Assembly (NCBI RefSeq): GCF_902497895.1
Contig: NZ_CABVHQ010000016.1
Span: 1 to 64,000, forward strand
Length of the DNA stretch: 64,000 nt
Origin: Pseudomonas fluorescens
GTDB lineage: Bacteria > Pseudomonadota > Gammaproteobacteria > Pseudomonadales > Pseudomonadaceae
Direction of reading: 5' to 3'
Every line of letters begins with the position of its first letter. Positions within the stretch are counted from its first letter, which is position 1. Below, in pieces: positions 49,280 to 58,281 of this stretch. A program made the translations under genes and the position numbers. A model generated the notes under the pieces. The model saw nothing but the letters and a program-made list of their open reading frames with translations. It made no database searches and had not been told where the DNA came from.

Positions 49280-49951
49280 ATGCGTGTTCTTCTCGTCGAA
49301 GACCATCTGCAGTTGGCCGAAAGTGTCGCCCAGGCGCTGAAAAGCACCGGCCTGACCGTCGATGTGCTGCACGATGGAGTGGCCGCCGACCTGGCCCTGA
49401 GCAGCGAGGAATACGCGGTGGTGATCCTCGACGTCGGCCTGCCGCGCATGGATGGTTTCGAGGTGCTGGCGCGATTGCGCGGGCGCGGGAAAAATCTGCC
49501 GGTATTGATGTTGACCGCCCGCAGCGATGTCAAGGATCGGGTTCATGGGCTCAACCTGGGTGCCGACGATTACCTGGCCAAACCCTTTGAACTCACCGAG
49601 CTGGAAGCGCGGGTCAAGGCCCTGCTGCGTCGCAGCGTGCTCGGCGGCGAGCGGCAGCAGCGTTGCGGGGGCCTGGTGTATGACCTGGATACCCGACGCT
49701 TCACCCTCGGCGATGACTTGCTCACGCTGACCTCTCGCGAACAGGCGGTGCTCGAAGCCTTGATCGCCAGGCCGGGGCGGGTGATGAGCAAAGAGCAGCT
49801 GGCTTCCCAGGTATTTGGCCTCGATGAAGAGGCCAGTCCCGACGCGATCGAAATCTACGTCCACCGTCTGCGCAAGAAACTCGATGGCCAGTCAGTGGCA
49901 ATCGTCACCTTCAGGGGGCTTGGTTACCTGCTGGAAACCCGTGATGCATAA
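49280..49951 (+). CDS. tctD: Response regulator for tricarboxylate transport
   Basis: A 223-aa OmpR-family regulator. Receiver domain with phospho-acceptor Asp51 (VVILDVGLPRMDGF), acidic pair E7-D8 and Lys of YLAKPFEL; then a winged-helix effector (LTSREQAVLEALIARPGRVM, AIEIYVHRLRKKLDG, FRGLGYLLE). It activates the tct/opdH operon in response to its kinase. Overlaps tctE by 8 bases. Confidence 0.93.
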   Translation: MRVLLVEDHLQLAESVAQALKSTGLTVDVLHDGVAADLALSSEEYAVVILDVGLPRMDGFEVLARLRGRGKNLPVLMLTARSDVKDRVHGLNLGADDYLAKPFELTELEARVKALLRRSVLGGERQQRCGGLVYDLDTRRFTLGDDLLTLTSREQAVLEALIARPGRVMSKEQLASQVFGLDEEASPDAIEIYVHRLRKKLDGQSVAIVTFRGLGYLLETRDA

Positions 49952-51335
49952 GCCCAGCAGTCTGCGTTGGCGGTTGCTGTGGAACCTCGCGCTGCTGCTG
50001 GTGGTGTTGATGCTGGCCAGTGGCCTGAGTGCTTACTGGAATGGCCGGGAAGCCGCCGACACCGCCTATGACCGGACCTTGCTGGCTTCGGCGCGGACCA
50101 TCGCCGCAGGGCTGTCCCAGCGCGACGGCAGTCTCAGTGCCGATGTGCCCTATGTCGCCCTCGACACGTTCGCCTACGACAGCGCCGGGCGGATTTATTA
50201 CCAGGTCAACGACATTAACCAGAAGCTGATTTCCGGCTACGAAAACCTGCCCGGGCCGCCACCCGGTACGCCGCGCACAGACGATTATCCGGCGCTGGCG
50301 CGCTTCTATAACGCCCAATACCAGGGGCAGAACGTGCGGGTGGTGAGCCTGCTCAAGGCCGTCAGCGAGCCGAATATGAACGGCATGGCAGAGATCCGCG
50401 TGGCGGAAACCGATGAGGCGCGGGTCAGTATGGCGCGCAGTCTGGCGGCCGATACCTTGCTGCGTCTGGGCATGCTAGCGATGGGCGCGCTGATGCTGGT
50501 GTGGTTTGCGGTCAGCGCGGCCTTGCGGCCGCTGGAGCGCTTGCGCACGGCGGTGGAAGAGCGCCAGCCGGATGACTTGCGGCCCTTGCCGCTGGTGGAG
50601 GTGCAACACGAGTTGTGGCCGCTGGTGCGCGCGCTCAACCACTTTACCGAGCGCTTGCGCGGGCAGTTCGAGCGTCAAGCGCAGTTCATTGCCGATGCCG
50701 CCCATGAATTACGCACACCACTGGCGGCGCTCAAGGCGCGGCTGGAGTTGGGGCTGCGCGCGAAGGAGCCCGAGATCTGGCGCACCACGCTGGAAAGCGC
50801 CGCTCAGGGCACCGACCGGCTGACTCACCTGGCCAACCAATTGCTCTCGCTGGCCCGTATCGAAAACGGCGCCCGGGCAATTGCCGAAGGTGGCGCGCAG
50901 TTGCTCGATCTCAGTCAGTTGGCCCGTGAGCTGGGCATGGCCATGGCGCCGCTGGCGCACGCGCGGGGCGTCGCCTTGGCGCTGGAGGCGGATGAGCCGG
51001 TGTGGTTGCGGGGCGAGCCGACTTTGCTCAATGAACTCTTGAGCAACCTGGTGGATAACGCATTGGCCCATACCCCGCCGGGCGGCAATGTGATCCTGCG
51101 GGTGACAGCCCCGGCGGTGCTCGAGGTCGAAGATGACGGGCCGGGCATTCCCCAGGGGGAGCGTGATCGGGTGTTCGAGCGGTTTTACCGAAGCAGTCAG
51201 CAGGGTGCGGGTTCAGGACTGGGCCTGGCGATTGTCGGTGAAATCTGCCGCGCCCATCTGGCGCAGATCAGCCTGCACGATGGCGCGCAGGCGGGGTTGA
51301 AGGTTCGGGTGAGTTTTGTTGCGAGGGAGGGCTGA
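49944..51335 (+). CDS. tctE: Sensor histidine kinase for tricarboxylate transport
   Basis: A 463-aa kinase. Two membrane helices (LLWNLALLLVVLMLASGLSA and LLRLGMLAMGALMLVWFAVS) border a ~145-residue periplasmic sensor. Then HAMP-like segment, H-box AAHELRTPLAAL with His254, N-box LLSNLVDNALAHT, and G-boxes VEDDGPGIP and GAGSGLGLAI. It sits with tctD as in PAO1 PA0756-0757. Confidence 0.93.
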   Translation: MHKPSSLRWRLLWNLALLLVVLMLASGLSAYWNGREAADTAYDRTLLASARTIAAGLSQRDGSLSADVPYVALDTFAYDSAGRIYYQVNDINQKLISGYENLPGPPPGTPRTDDYPALARFYNAQYQGQNVRVVSLLKAVSEPNMNGMAEIRVAETDEARVSMARSLAADTLLRLGMLAMGALMLVWFAVSAALRPLERLRTAVEERQPDDLRPLPLVEVQHELWPLVRALNHFTERLRGQFERQAQFIADAAHELRTPLAALKARLELGLRAKEPEIWRTTLESAAQGTDRLTHLANQLLSLARIENGARAIAEGGAQLLDLSQLARELGMAMAPLAHARGVALALEADEPVWLRGEPTLLNELLSNLVDNALAHTPPGGNVILRVTAPAVLEVEDDGPGIPQGERDRVFERFYRSSQQGAGSGLGLAIVGEICRAHLAQISLHDGAQAGLKVRVSFVAREG

Positions 51336-51912
51336 GATCTTGCGAGTGGAACACAAAGCCTGTGGCGAGGGAGCTGGCCCCAATGCCAGTCAGTCAAGGA
51401 AGTTCAGCGTTGTCTCCCGTAGCAGCTGCCGAAGGCTGCGTTCGGCTGCGAAGCAGTCGTGAATCCTGCTTGCACGGTTTGTCTGGAACACCGCAGTGCC
51501 TGATTTTACGACCGCTTCGCGGCCGAATGCAGGCTCCGCCAGCTGCTACGGATAGCGTTGCGACTTAAGCCCCCTCGCCACTAAGGAGTTTCAGGTTCAG
51601 CGTTGTCTCCCGTAGCAGCTGCCGAAGGCTGCGTTCGGCTGCGAAGCAGTCGTGAATCCTGCTTGCACGGTTTGTCTGGAACACCGCAGTGCCTGATTTT
51701 ACGACCGCTTCGCGGCCGAACGCAGGCTCCGCCAGCTGCTACGGATAGCGTTGCGACTTAAGCCCCCTCGCCACAATTGGCCCGTATCGCAATCGTGATC
51801 AATAAAACATCGACCGCGCCTGTTCCAGATTGCTGCACATCACTTTGTTATCGGGATCAATACCCGGCTTTTTGCATTTCTGTTCTCCAGGGTGCTACAA
51901 AAGGCCCCGCAA
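51336..51912. repeat. Gene-free region with a 193-bp tandem REP-derived repeat
   Basis: Copy 1 (51402-51581) and copy 2 (51595-51774) are 180-base near-identical units, offset 193, with one visible base difference. Each holds inverted arms GTAGCAGCTGCCGAAGGCTG and CCAGCTGCTAC, that is a REPIN-like hairpin, and ends CCCCCTCGCCAC. It lies between convergent tctE and ygfZ. Confidence 0.85.
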
Positions 51913-52854
51913 TTAACGCTGGATCTCGCGATCACGGTCCAGTTGGTACGGCAAGTCGAGCAGTTGCAGGGCAGGGCCTTCGAGCGCGCCCAGATGGATG
52001 ATGCCACCTTCAGCCGCTTCGGCCTGCAGCACGGCCAGCAATTCAATGCCTGGCCCGGCTTTGGCGGCAATCACCACTTCGCCGATGGAACTGCTGTGGG
52101 TCGGGGAAAACAACTGCGCGCCGGGTTCAGGCAGTTCGCTGGCGTCCAGTTGCAGTCGATACAGGCGACGCTTGAGTTTGCCCAGATACTGCATGCGCGC
52201 GACGATTTCCTGGCCGGTGTAGCAGCCTTTCTTGAAGCTCACGCCGCCGACGGCTTGCAGATTGAGCATTTGCGGAATGAACAGTTCGCGGGTAGTTGGC
52301 ATGACCTGGCCAATGCCAGCGCGAACCTGCCCTAGCAACCACTGATTCAGATCGCCCTCGACCAATACCGCGGACAATTGATCGCGCAGGGTTTTGGCCT
52401 GATCCGCTGCCGCCCAGAGTTCGGCTCTGTCAGGGGACACGCGAATCGCGATCAGGCCATTGGCGCGTACTACCGCATCGGTTTTTGGCGGCAGATCAAG
52501 ACCCAGCGCGGCCAGCGCGGCATCCGCCTGGCTGAGGCCGAAGCGAACCCAGGCGGCGCTTTCGTCCGTCAGTTTCGATTTGGAGAATACCGCGTACTTT
52601 TTCAGGTCCGCCAGTTGCGGCTCCAGCAGTTCGGTGGCCATCGCCAACAGGTAGCCATCACCTTGCGGCAGGATGCGAAAGCTCGATTGCATGCGACCTT
52701 TCTGAGTACAGCGCGCACCGAGGCTGGCCTGGGTATCGCTCAGGTAATTGAGGTTGCAGGTCAGTTGCCCCTGAAGGAACTTACTGGCGTCCGGGCCACG
52801 AACGGCGAGAACGCCCTCGTGAGACAAGGTGCAGAAAAAAGCAGAATCAGCCAT
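51913..52854 (-). CDS. ygfZ: Folate-binding protein YgfZ
   Basis: A 313-aa folate-dependent iron-sulfur repair protein. The N-terminal glycine-cleavage-T-like part has VLAVRGPDASKFLQGQLTCN; the diagnostic motif is KKGCYTGQEIVARMQYLGK with Cys211. The ATG is at 52854. It is divergent from sdhE, a common arrangement. Confidence 0.93.
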   Translation of the reverse strand: MADSAFFCTLSHEGVLAVRGPDASKFLQGQLTCNLNYLSDTQASLGARCTQKGRMQSSFRILPQGDGYLLAMATELLEPQLADLKKYAVFSKSKLTDESAAWVRFGLSQADAALAALGLDLPPKTDAVVRANGLIAIRVSPDRAELWAAADQAKTLRDQLSAVLVEGDLNQWLLGQVRAGIGQVMPTTRELFIPQMLNLQAVGGVSFKKGCYTGQEIVARMQYLGKLKRRLYRLQLDASELPEPGAQLFSPTHSSSIGEVVIAAKAGPGIELLAVLQAEAAEGGIIHLGALEGPALQLLDLPYQLDRDREIQR

Positions 52855-53003
52855 GGGTCATCGCAGGTTAAAAAGTCTGGAGGACATCATAAGGGCGTGC
52901 CCTTGAAATGGGTAGTTTCCAAAGGATAGCGGATGGCCGACCAAAGCCGAGTGTTCGTCGCCGCCTCGGGCTGTATACTTGCGCTCTATTTGAGGAGCGC
53001 TCC

Positions 53004-53258
53004 ATGGTCGAAGATGTTGAACTGAATCGCCTCTACTGGCACAGCCGCCGCGGCATGCTTGAGCTGGACGTCTTGCTGGTGCCATTCGTGAAAGAGGTCT
53101 ATCCGCACCTGAATGCCAAAGACCGCGAATGCTACACCCGGCTGCTCGAGTGTGAAGATCAGGACATGTTCGGCTGGTTCATGGAACGCGCCGAATCGGA
53201 GGATCCCGAGTTGCAGCGCATGGTCCGAATGATTCTGGATCGTGTCCAGCCCAAGTAA
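53004..53258 (+). CDS. sdhE: Succinate dehydrogenase assembly factor SdhE
   Basis: An 84-aa protein that promotes FAD attachment to SdhA. It has the RGxxE motif ([15 protein letters not shown]) at residues 16-20 and [19 protein letters not shown]. The ATG at 53004 follows TTGAGGAG. The following gene, ygfX, starts within its last codons. Confidence 0.93.
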   Translation: MVEDVELNRLYWHSRRGMLELDVLLVPFVKEVYPHLNAKDRECYTRLLECEDQDMFGWFMERAESEDPELQRMVRMILDRVQPK

Positions 53259-53694
53259 TCATTTCGAATGCCGCTGGCATGCCTCGCGGCAATTGCTGGC
53301 GGCTTATCTTCTGGCCCAACTGTTCGCGCTGGGTTCGCTGTTTCTGCTATCCATACCGATCTGGGCGAGCCTGCCCGGGGCTGCCCTGTGCCTGGCCCAT
53401 GGCCTGTGGGCACTGCCGCGGCAGATTCTGTTGACTCATCCTTCGTCGTTCCGCGGATTGCGCCGGGATGCCGACGGCTGGCAACTGTGGAGTGCCGCCC
53501 ATGGCTGGCAACCGGTGCAGTTGCGACCTGACAGCCTGGCGCTGCCGCTGATCGTCGTGTTGCGGTTTCGTCTGCGTGGTGAGCGGCGGGTGCGGGCGAT
53601 CTGCGTGCCCCATGACTCGCAGGCGGCGGATCTGCACCGACGCCTGCGGGTTCGACTCAAATTCAGTCGACGTAGGTGGGCGGCACCAGAATAG
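53242..53694 (+). CDS. ygfX: YgfX-family inner membrane protein
   Basis: A 150-aa protein with paired membrane helices ([37 protein letters not shown]) then a basic cytoplasmic domain ([12 protein letters not shown]). It starts with GTG and overlaps sdhE by 17 bases. In E. coli sdhE-ygfX was described as a toxin-antitoxin-like pair (CptBA) acting on the cytoskeleton, but SdhE has its own enzyme role. It overlaps nadB convergently by 32 bases. Confidence 0.83.
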   Translation: MSSPSNHFECRWHASRQLLAAYLLAQLFALGSLFLLSIPIWASLPGAALCLAHGLWALPRQILLTHPSSFRGLRRDADGWQLWSAAHGWQPVQLRPDSLALPLIVVLRFRLRGERRVRAICVPHDSQAADLHRRLRVRLKFSRRRWAAPE

Positions 53695-55279
53695 TGTCGA
53701 GAGCGACCGGCAGCATATCCGGGTAATCTAGGGTGTAATGCAGGCCGCGGCTTTCCTTGCGCTCCATGGCTGAGCGGATCATCAGTTCGGCCACCTGGGC
53801 CAGGTTGCGCAGCTCGATCAAATCACGGCTGACTTTATAGTTGCTGTAGAACTCATCGATCTCATCCAGCAGCAGGCGCACACGATGCTCGGCCCGTTGC
53901 AGGCGCTTGTTGGTGCGCACGATACCGACGTAGTCCCACATGAAGCGCCGTAATTCATCCCAGTTGTGCGCAATGATCACGTCTTCATCGGAATCGGTAA
54001 CCTGGCTGGCATCCCAGGCGGGCAGGGCGAGGGAGTCCGGAATATGCGGCAGCTGCTCAAGAATGTCTGCCGCCGCCGAGCGGGCGTAGACGAAACACTC
54101 GAGCAGCGAGTTGCTGGCCATGCGGTTGGCCCCGTGCAGGCCGGTGAAGCTTGTTTCGCCGATGGCGTACAGGCCCGGCACATCGGTACGCCCCTGTTGA
54201 TCGACCATTACCCCGCCGCAGGTGTAGTGCGCCGCGGGGACGACCGGGATCGGCTGCTTGGTAATATCGATGGAGAATTCCAGGCAACGCTCATACACGG
54301 TCGGGAAGTGGCTCTTGATGAACGCTTCCGGCTTGTGGCTGATGTCCAGGTACACGCAATCGACGCCCAGGCGTTTCATTTCATGGTCGATGGCGCGGGC
54401 GACGATGTCCCGCGGCGCCAGTTCGGCTCGAGGATCGAAGCGCGGCATGAAGCGTTCACCGTTGGGCAGCTTCAGGTGTGCACCTTCGCCGCGCAGGGCT
54501 TCGGTGATCAGGAAGCTCTTGGCGAGCGGGTGGTACAGGCAGGTCGGGTGGAACTGGTTGAATTCCAGGTTCGCCACCCGGCAACCCGCGCGCCAGGCCA
54601 TGGCTATGCCGTCACCGCAGGCGCCGTCGGGGTTGCTGGTGTAGAGATAGACTTTGGCTGCACCGCCGGAGGCGAGGATGGTGAAGCGCGCACCATAGGT
54701 GTCGACTTCGCCGCTGCTGCGGTTGAGCACGTAGGCGCCAATACAGCGCTCGCCGTCCAGGCCCAGGCGTTTTTCGGTAATCAGATCAACGGCGACCCGC
54801 TGTTCCAGGAGTTCGATATTCGGCCGTTGTTTTACCTGGTCCAGCAAGGTTTTGAAAATCGCCGCGCCGGTGGCATCGGCGGCATGAATGATGCGCCGGT
54901 GGCTGTGGCCGCCTTCACGAGTCAGGTGGAACTCGAATCCGCCGTCTTCGGTGCCGGATTGTTCATCGCGGGTGAAGGGCACGCCTTGGTCGATCAACCA
55001 TTGGATGGCTTCACGGCTATGTTCGACGGTAAAGCGCACTGCGTCTTCATGGCATAGACCGCCACCGGCATTGAGCGTGTCTTCGACATGGGACTCAATG
55101 GTGTCGGTGTCATCCAGCACGGCGGCAACACCGCCCTGGGCCCGGAAGGTCGAGCCATTGGCGAGGTCGCCCTTGCTCAATACGGCAATGCGCAGATAAC
55201 CGGGCAAGGTCAGCGCAAGGCTCAAGCCGGCAGCGCCGCTGCCAATCACCAATACATCGTGTTGAAACTGTTGGCTCAT
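53663..55279 (-). CDS. nadB: L-aspartate oxidase
   Basis: A 538-aa FAD enzyme for the first step of NAD synthesis (L-aspartate to iminoaspartate). FAD site [15 protein letters not shown] near the N-terminus, substrate region [27 protein letters not shown]-type segment, RYHPTC-like [13 protein letters not shown] and [20 protein letters not shown]. The start at 55279 (MSQQFQHDV) is family-like and removes 37 dubious residues. Confidence 0.96.
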   Translation of the reverse strand: MSQQFQHDVLVIGSGAAGLSLALTLPGYLRIAVLSKGDLANGSTFRAQGGVAAVLDDTDTIESHVEDTLNAGGGLCHEDAVRFTVEHSREAIQWLIDQGVPFTRDEQSGTEDGGFEFHLTREGGHSHRRIIHAADATGAAIFKTLLDQVKQRPNIELLEQRVAVDLITEKRLGLDGERCIGAYVLNRSSGEVDTYGARFTILASGGAAKVYLYTSNPDGACGDGIAMAWRAGCRVANLEFNQFHPTCLYHPLAKSFLITEALRGEGAHLKLPNGERFMPRFDPRAELAPRDIVARAIDHEMKRLGVDCVYLDISHKPEAFIKSHFPTVYERCLEFSIDITKQPIPVVPAAHYTCGGVMVDQQGRTDVPGLYAIGETSFTGLHGANRMASNSLLECFVYARSAAADILEQLPHIPDSLALPAWDASQVTDSDEDVIIAHNWDELRRFMWDYVGIVRTNKRLQRAEHRVRLLLDEIDEFYSNYKVSRDLIELRNLAQVAELMIRSAMERKESRGLHYTLDYPDMLPVALDTILVPPTYVD

Positions 55280-55848
55280 TTCAGGATTCCGCTCAATGCG
55301 ATCCGGGTTGGGGTGGGCGCAAGACACCTGGATCGGCGAGTCAAGGCAGCCACACAGCCCACTAGTATATAGAGGGGTGGATCGGCACAATAGCCAGGCA
55401 GTCGTGGCATTGTGAGACTACTGTGGCTGAAGGTTGTTCTCAGCTTGAGCAGGCGCCGGTTGATTTACCAGTTAAATCGACGATCCGATGACTGTATCGA
55501 GGATTAACCAGGCTTTTCCTCGTCCTGGTTGCACAATGTCCGGATCGCAAGGCTATAAATATCGGGAACTTTTGCTGAACCGCCAGGCTCAATAGAAGGT
55601 TGCCCGATGGAAGGTGGCAACGTCGAAATCATGCAGGACCGGTATACCAGTCCTTGCAGCTGAATTCGACGACAAGATTATTCGCGCAGCCGGCTTTGAG
55701 TCCGCGCTGCGCTTTTCGTGCGTGCCAAATCAGAGCGTGCAGGAAACTTGCTTGGAGGGGGAGAACTTTTGCGAAAAACCCGAGTCTATGTTTGCAAGCT
55801 TGATCGATTGGGAATGCAAGCCTCCTGCGAGTTTAACGAGGAGTGTTC
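55280..55848. promoter_or_regulatory. algU control region with sigma-22-type promoter
   Basis: A 570-base gap without a credible gene. GAACTT (55763-55768) and TCTAT (55785-55789) are separated by 16 bases, the AlgU/RpoE promoter pattern, and lie 60 bases before algU: positive autoregulation is expected. A second GAACTT at 55566 has a weaker partner near 55589. The nadB promoter points the other way. Confidence 0.8.
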
Positions 55849-56427
55849 ATGCTAACCCAGGAAGAGGATCAGCAACTTGTAGAGCGCGTTCAGCGTGGCG
55901 ACAAGCGAGCTTTCGATCTGTTGGTGCTGAAATATCAGCACAAAATTCTCGGGTTGATCGTGCGTTTCGTGCACGACACCCATGAAGCTCAGGATGTCGC
56001 ACAGGAAGCCTTTATCAAGGCTTATCGTGCACTTGGTAATTTTCGCGGCGACAGTGCGTTTTATACGTGGCTGTACCGCATCGCCATCAACACGGCGAAA
56101 AACTATCTGGTTTCACGCGGCCGTCGGCCGCCGGATAGCGATGTCAGTTCTGAAGATGCGGAGTTCTACGATGGCGATCATGGCCTCAAGGATCTCGAGT
56201 CGCCAGAGCGTGCATTGCTGCGGGATGAGATCGAAGGCACCGTCCATCGAACCATTCAGCAATTACCAGAAGATTTACGTACGGCCTTAACTTTACGTGA
56301 ATTCGATGGTCTGAGTTACGAGGACATTGCGAGCGTCATGCAGTGTCCGGTGGGTACCGTGCGCTCCCGGATTTTCCGCGCTCGGGAAGCCATCGATAAA
56401 GCCCTGCAGCCGTTGTTGCAGGATTAA
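55849..56427 (+). CDS. algU: ECF sigma factor AlgU (sigma-22/RpoE)
   Basis: A 192-aa ECF sigma factor that controls envelope stress genes and alginate synthesis. Region 2: LVLKYQHKILGLIVRFVHD, AQDVAQEAFIKAYRAL, FRGDSAFYTWLYRIAIN; region 4: LPEDLRTALTLREFDGLSYE and CPVGTVRSRIFRAREAI. The ATG at 55849 follows GAGGAG. mucA starts 35 bases after its stop. Confidence 0.97.
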   Translation: MLTQEEDQQLVERVQRGDKRAFDLLVLKYQHKILGLIVRFVHDTHEAQDVAQEAFIKAYRALGNFRGDSAFYTWLYRIAINTAKNYLVSRGRRPPDSDVSSEDAEFYDGDHGLKDLESPERALLRDEIEGTVHRTIQQLPEDLRTALTLREFDGLSYEDIASVMQCPVGTVRSRIFRAREAIDKALQPLLQD

Positions 56428-56462
56428 CTGAGACAGCGGCGACAGCCAAGAGAGGAACCGCC

Positions 56463-57050
56463 ATGAGTCGTGAAGCCCTGCAGGAATCGCTGTCCGCGGT
56501 GATGGATAACGAAGCGGACGAACTGGAATTGCGTCGGGTGTTGAATGCCTTCGGCGATGTTGAAACCCGTGATACCTGGGCTCGCTACCAAGTCGCTCGT
56601 GCGGTCATGCACAAAGATTTGTTGCTCCCTCGTCTGGATATCGCTGCGGCAGTTTCTGCTGCTCTGGCTGAAGAAGCCGTGCCGGCCAAGGCCACGCGTG
56701 GTCCATGGCGTAACCTCGGGCGTCTGGCGGTTGCCGCTTCGGTGACTGTTGCAGTGCTGGCGGGTGTGCGTCTGTACAACCAGGATGAGATCGCTGGGGT
56801 CGAACTGGCTCAGCAATCGGCTCAACCAGGCCTGGCTGTCCCACAAGTTAAAGGCCCTGCGGTGTTGGCAGGCTATAGTGAGAGTTCGGAAACCACTGGT
56901 CCTATGGCCAACGGTGTACTGCAAGCTCAGCCAGGCTGGCACAATCAGCGTTTGCCAGGCTACTTGCGCCAACATGCCCAACAAGCTGCACTCAAAGGCA
57001 CTGAAAGCGCTCTGCCTTACGCCCGTGCGGCAAGCCTGGAAAATCGCTAA
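56463..57050 (+). CDS. mucA: Anti-sigma factor MucA
   Basis: A 195-aa single-pass inner membrane anti-sigma factor, apparently full length and so not of the truncated mucoid type. Cytoplasmic AlgU-binding part (REALQESLSAVMDNEADELE, WARYQVARAVMHKDLLLP), membrane helix LAVAASVTVAVLAGVRLY at about 90-107, then a periplasmic domain cleaved by AlgW under stress and bound by MucB. Confidence 0.96.
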   Translation: MSREALQESLSAVMDNEADELELRRVLNAFGDVETRDTWARYQVARAVMHKDLLLPRLDIAAAVSAALAEEAVPAKATRGPWRNLGRLAVAASVTVAVLAGVRLYNQDEIAGVELAQQSAQPGLAVPQVKGPAVLAGYSESSETTGPMANGVLQAQPGWHNQRLPGYLRQHAQQAALKGTESALPYARAASLENR

Positions 57051-57062
57051 TTAAGGAGGATC

Positions 57063-58022
57063 ATGCGCGCCATACCTCTACTTACGCTTCTGCTCGGTGG
57101 CTGGTTCATTGTTCCAGCCCATGCCGACGAAGCCCAGGACTGGTTGACCCGCCTGGGTCAAGCTGAGCAACAGCAAAGCTTCCACGGTACTTTCGTCTAC
57201 GAGCGTAACGGTAGCTTTTCTACCCATAACATCTGGCATCGCGTCCAGGATGGCCAGGTCCGCGAGCGTTTGCTTCAGCTCGACGGCTCGGCTCAGGAAG
57301 TCGTGCGCATTGATGGGCATACTCAATGCGTCAGCGGCACCCTGATAGCAGGGCTTGGGGATGCACCCGACTCCTCCGCTCGAACACTGGATCCTCAAAA
57401 GCTCAAGAATTGGTACGACCTTGCCGTTATCGGCAAGTCGCGTGTGGCCGGTCGATCGGCGGTCATTGTCTCAGTGACGCCTCGCGATCAGCATCGGTAC
57501 GGGTTCGAACTGCACCTGGACCGTGAAACGGGTCTGCCTTTGAAGTCATTGCTGTTGAATGACAAAGGACGGTTGCTCGAACGCTTCCAGTTTACCCGTC
57601 TCGATACCACTGACGTGCCCCGTGACAGCGAGCTGCAGGCGAGTGCCGAGTGCAAGCCTGTGGCCCTGGACAGGGACAAGGCTTCGGTGGTGAAGGCTTC
57701 CCAGGCCTGGCATTCCGACTGGCTACCGCCAGGGTTTGAACTGACCAGCAGTTCTGCGCACAGGGATGCGGACACCAAGATCCTGGTCAATAGTCTGATG
57801 TATGACGATGGCCTGGCGCGGTTCTCGGTGTTTCTCGAGCCTTTGAACGGTGAGGTGGTCACCGACACTCGAACCCAGCTGGGCCCGACGGCTGCGGTTT
57901 CGCGGCGCCTGACCACCTCGCAAGGTGCCGTTATGGTGACCGTGGTCGGTGAAATTCCGATTGGCACTGCTGAACGGATCGCGCTTTCGATGCGCAACGA
58001 TGCCACTGCGTCCAAGCAGTGA
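57063..58022 (+). CDS. mucB: Periplasmic regulator MucB (RseB-like)
   Basis: A 319-aa protein with signal peptide MRAIPLLTLLLGGWFIVPAH-A. LolA-like lipid-sensing domain (FHGTFVYERNGSFSTHNIWH, HRVQDGQVRERLLQLDG) and C-terminal domain (WHSDWLPPGFELTSSSAHRD, VFLEPLNGEVV). It shields MucA from AlgW. AAGGAGG precedes the ATG, 12 bases after mucA. Confidence 0.95.
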   Translation: MRAIPLLTLLLGGWFIVPAHADEAQDWLTRLGQAEQQQSFHGTFVYERNGSFSTHNIWHRVQDGQVRERLLQLDGSAQEVVRIDGHTQCVSGTLIAGLGDAPDSSARTLDPQKLKNWYDLAVIGKSRVAGRSAVIVSVTPRDQHRYGFELHLDRETGLPLKSLLLNDKGRLLERFQFTRLDTTDVPRDSELQASAECKPVALDRDKASVVKASQAWHSDWLPPGFELTSSSAHRDADTKILVNSLMYDDGLARFSVFLEPLNGEVVTDTRTQLGPTAAVSRRLTTSQGAVMVTVVGEIPIGTAERIALSMRNDATASKQ

Positions 58023-58281
58023 GCTGCTGAATCGATGCTCATCAAAACGCTTGTTGGTTGTGTAAGAGGTCGCCAATGCGCGCTTTACAATTGAACGCTC
58101 GATTGAGTTCTCGAAATGTTTGGTGAGCATTTCAATTTGCAAAAATACCGGATTTTTTTTATAGGTCAGAGCTCCTCGGCTCTGGCCTTGTTTGTTGTTC
58201 CCGGAACAAAACTACCGGCGTATATTTCCTCGGTGTTCTTGCTCCATATCGCTTAACCATGCTCGTCGTAACGGGAGCCGT
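58023..58281. other. mucB-mucD gap with hairpin; mucC absent
   Basis: 259 bases with no mucC-like reading frame. GGTCAGAGC (58164-58172) pairs with GCTCTGGCC (58179-58187), followed by TTGTTTGTTG: a weak terminator or attenuator. mucD may therefore have its own promoter or be expressed at reduced read-through. Confidence 0.6.

Noticed and set aside
51402-51774. Possible CRISPR-like repeat array
   Set aside because: Only two long units with 13-base separation; they are REP-derived, and no cas genes are nearby.
53966-55057. 363-codon ORF antisense to nadB
   Set aside because: Shadow of a strongly conserved gene.
55600-55985. Small ORFs in the algU leader
   Set aside because: They overlap the promoter and the algU start and have no coding character.
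56463-57050. Possible mucA truncation as in mucoid strains
   Set aside because: The frame is intact over 195 codons including the periplasmic domain.
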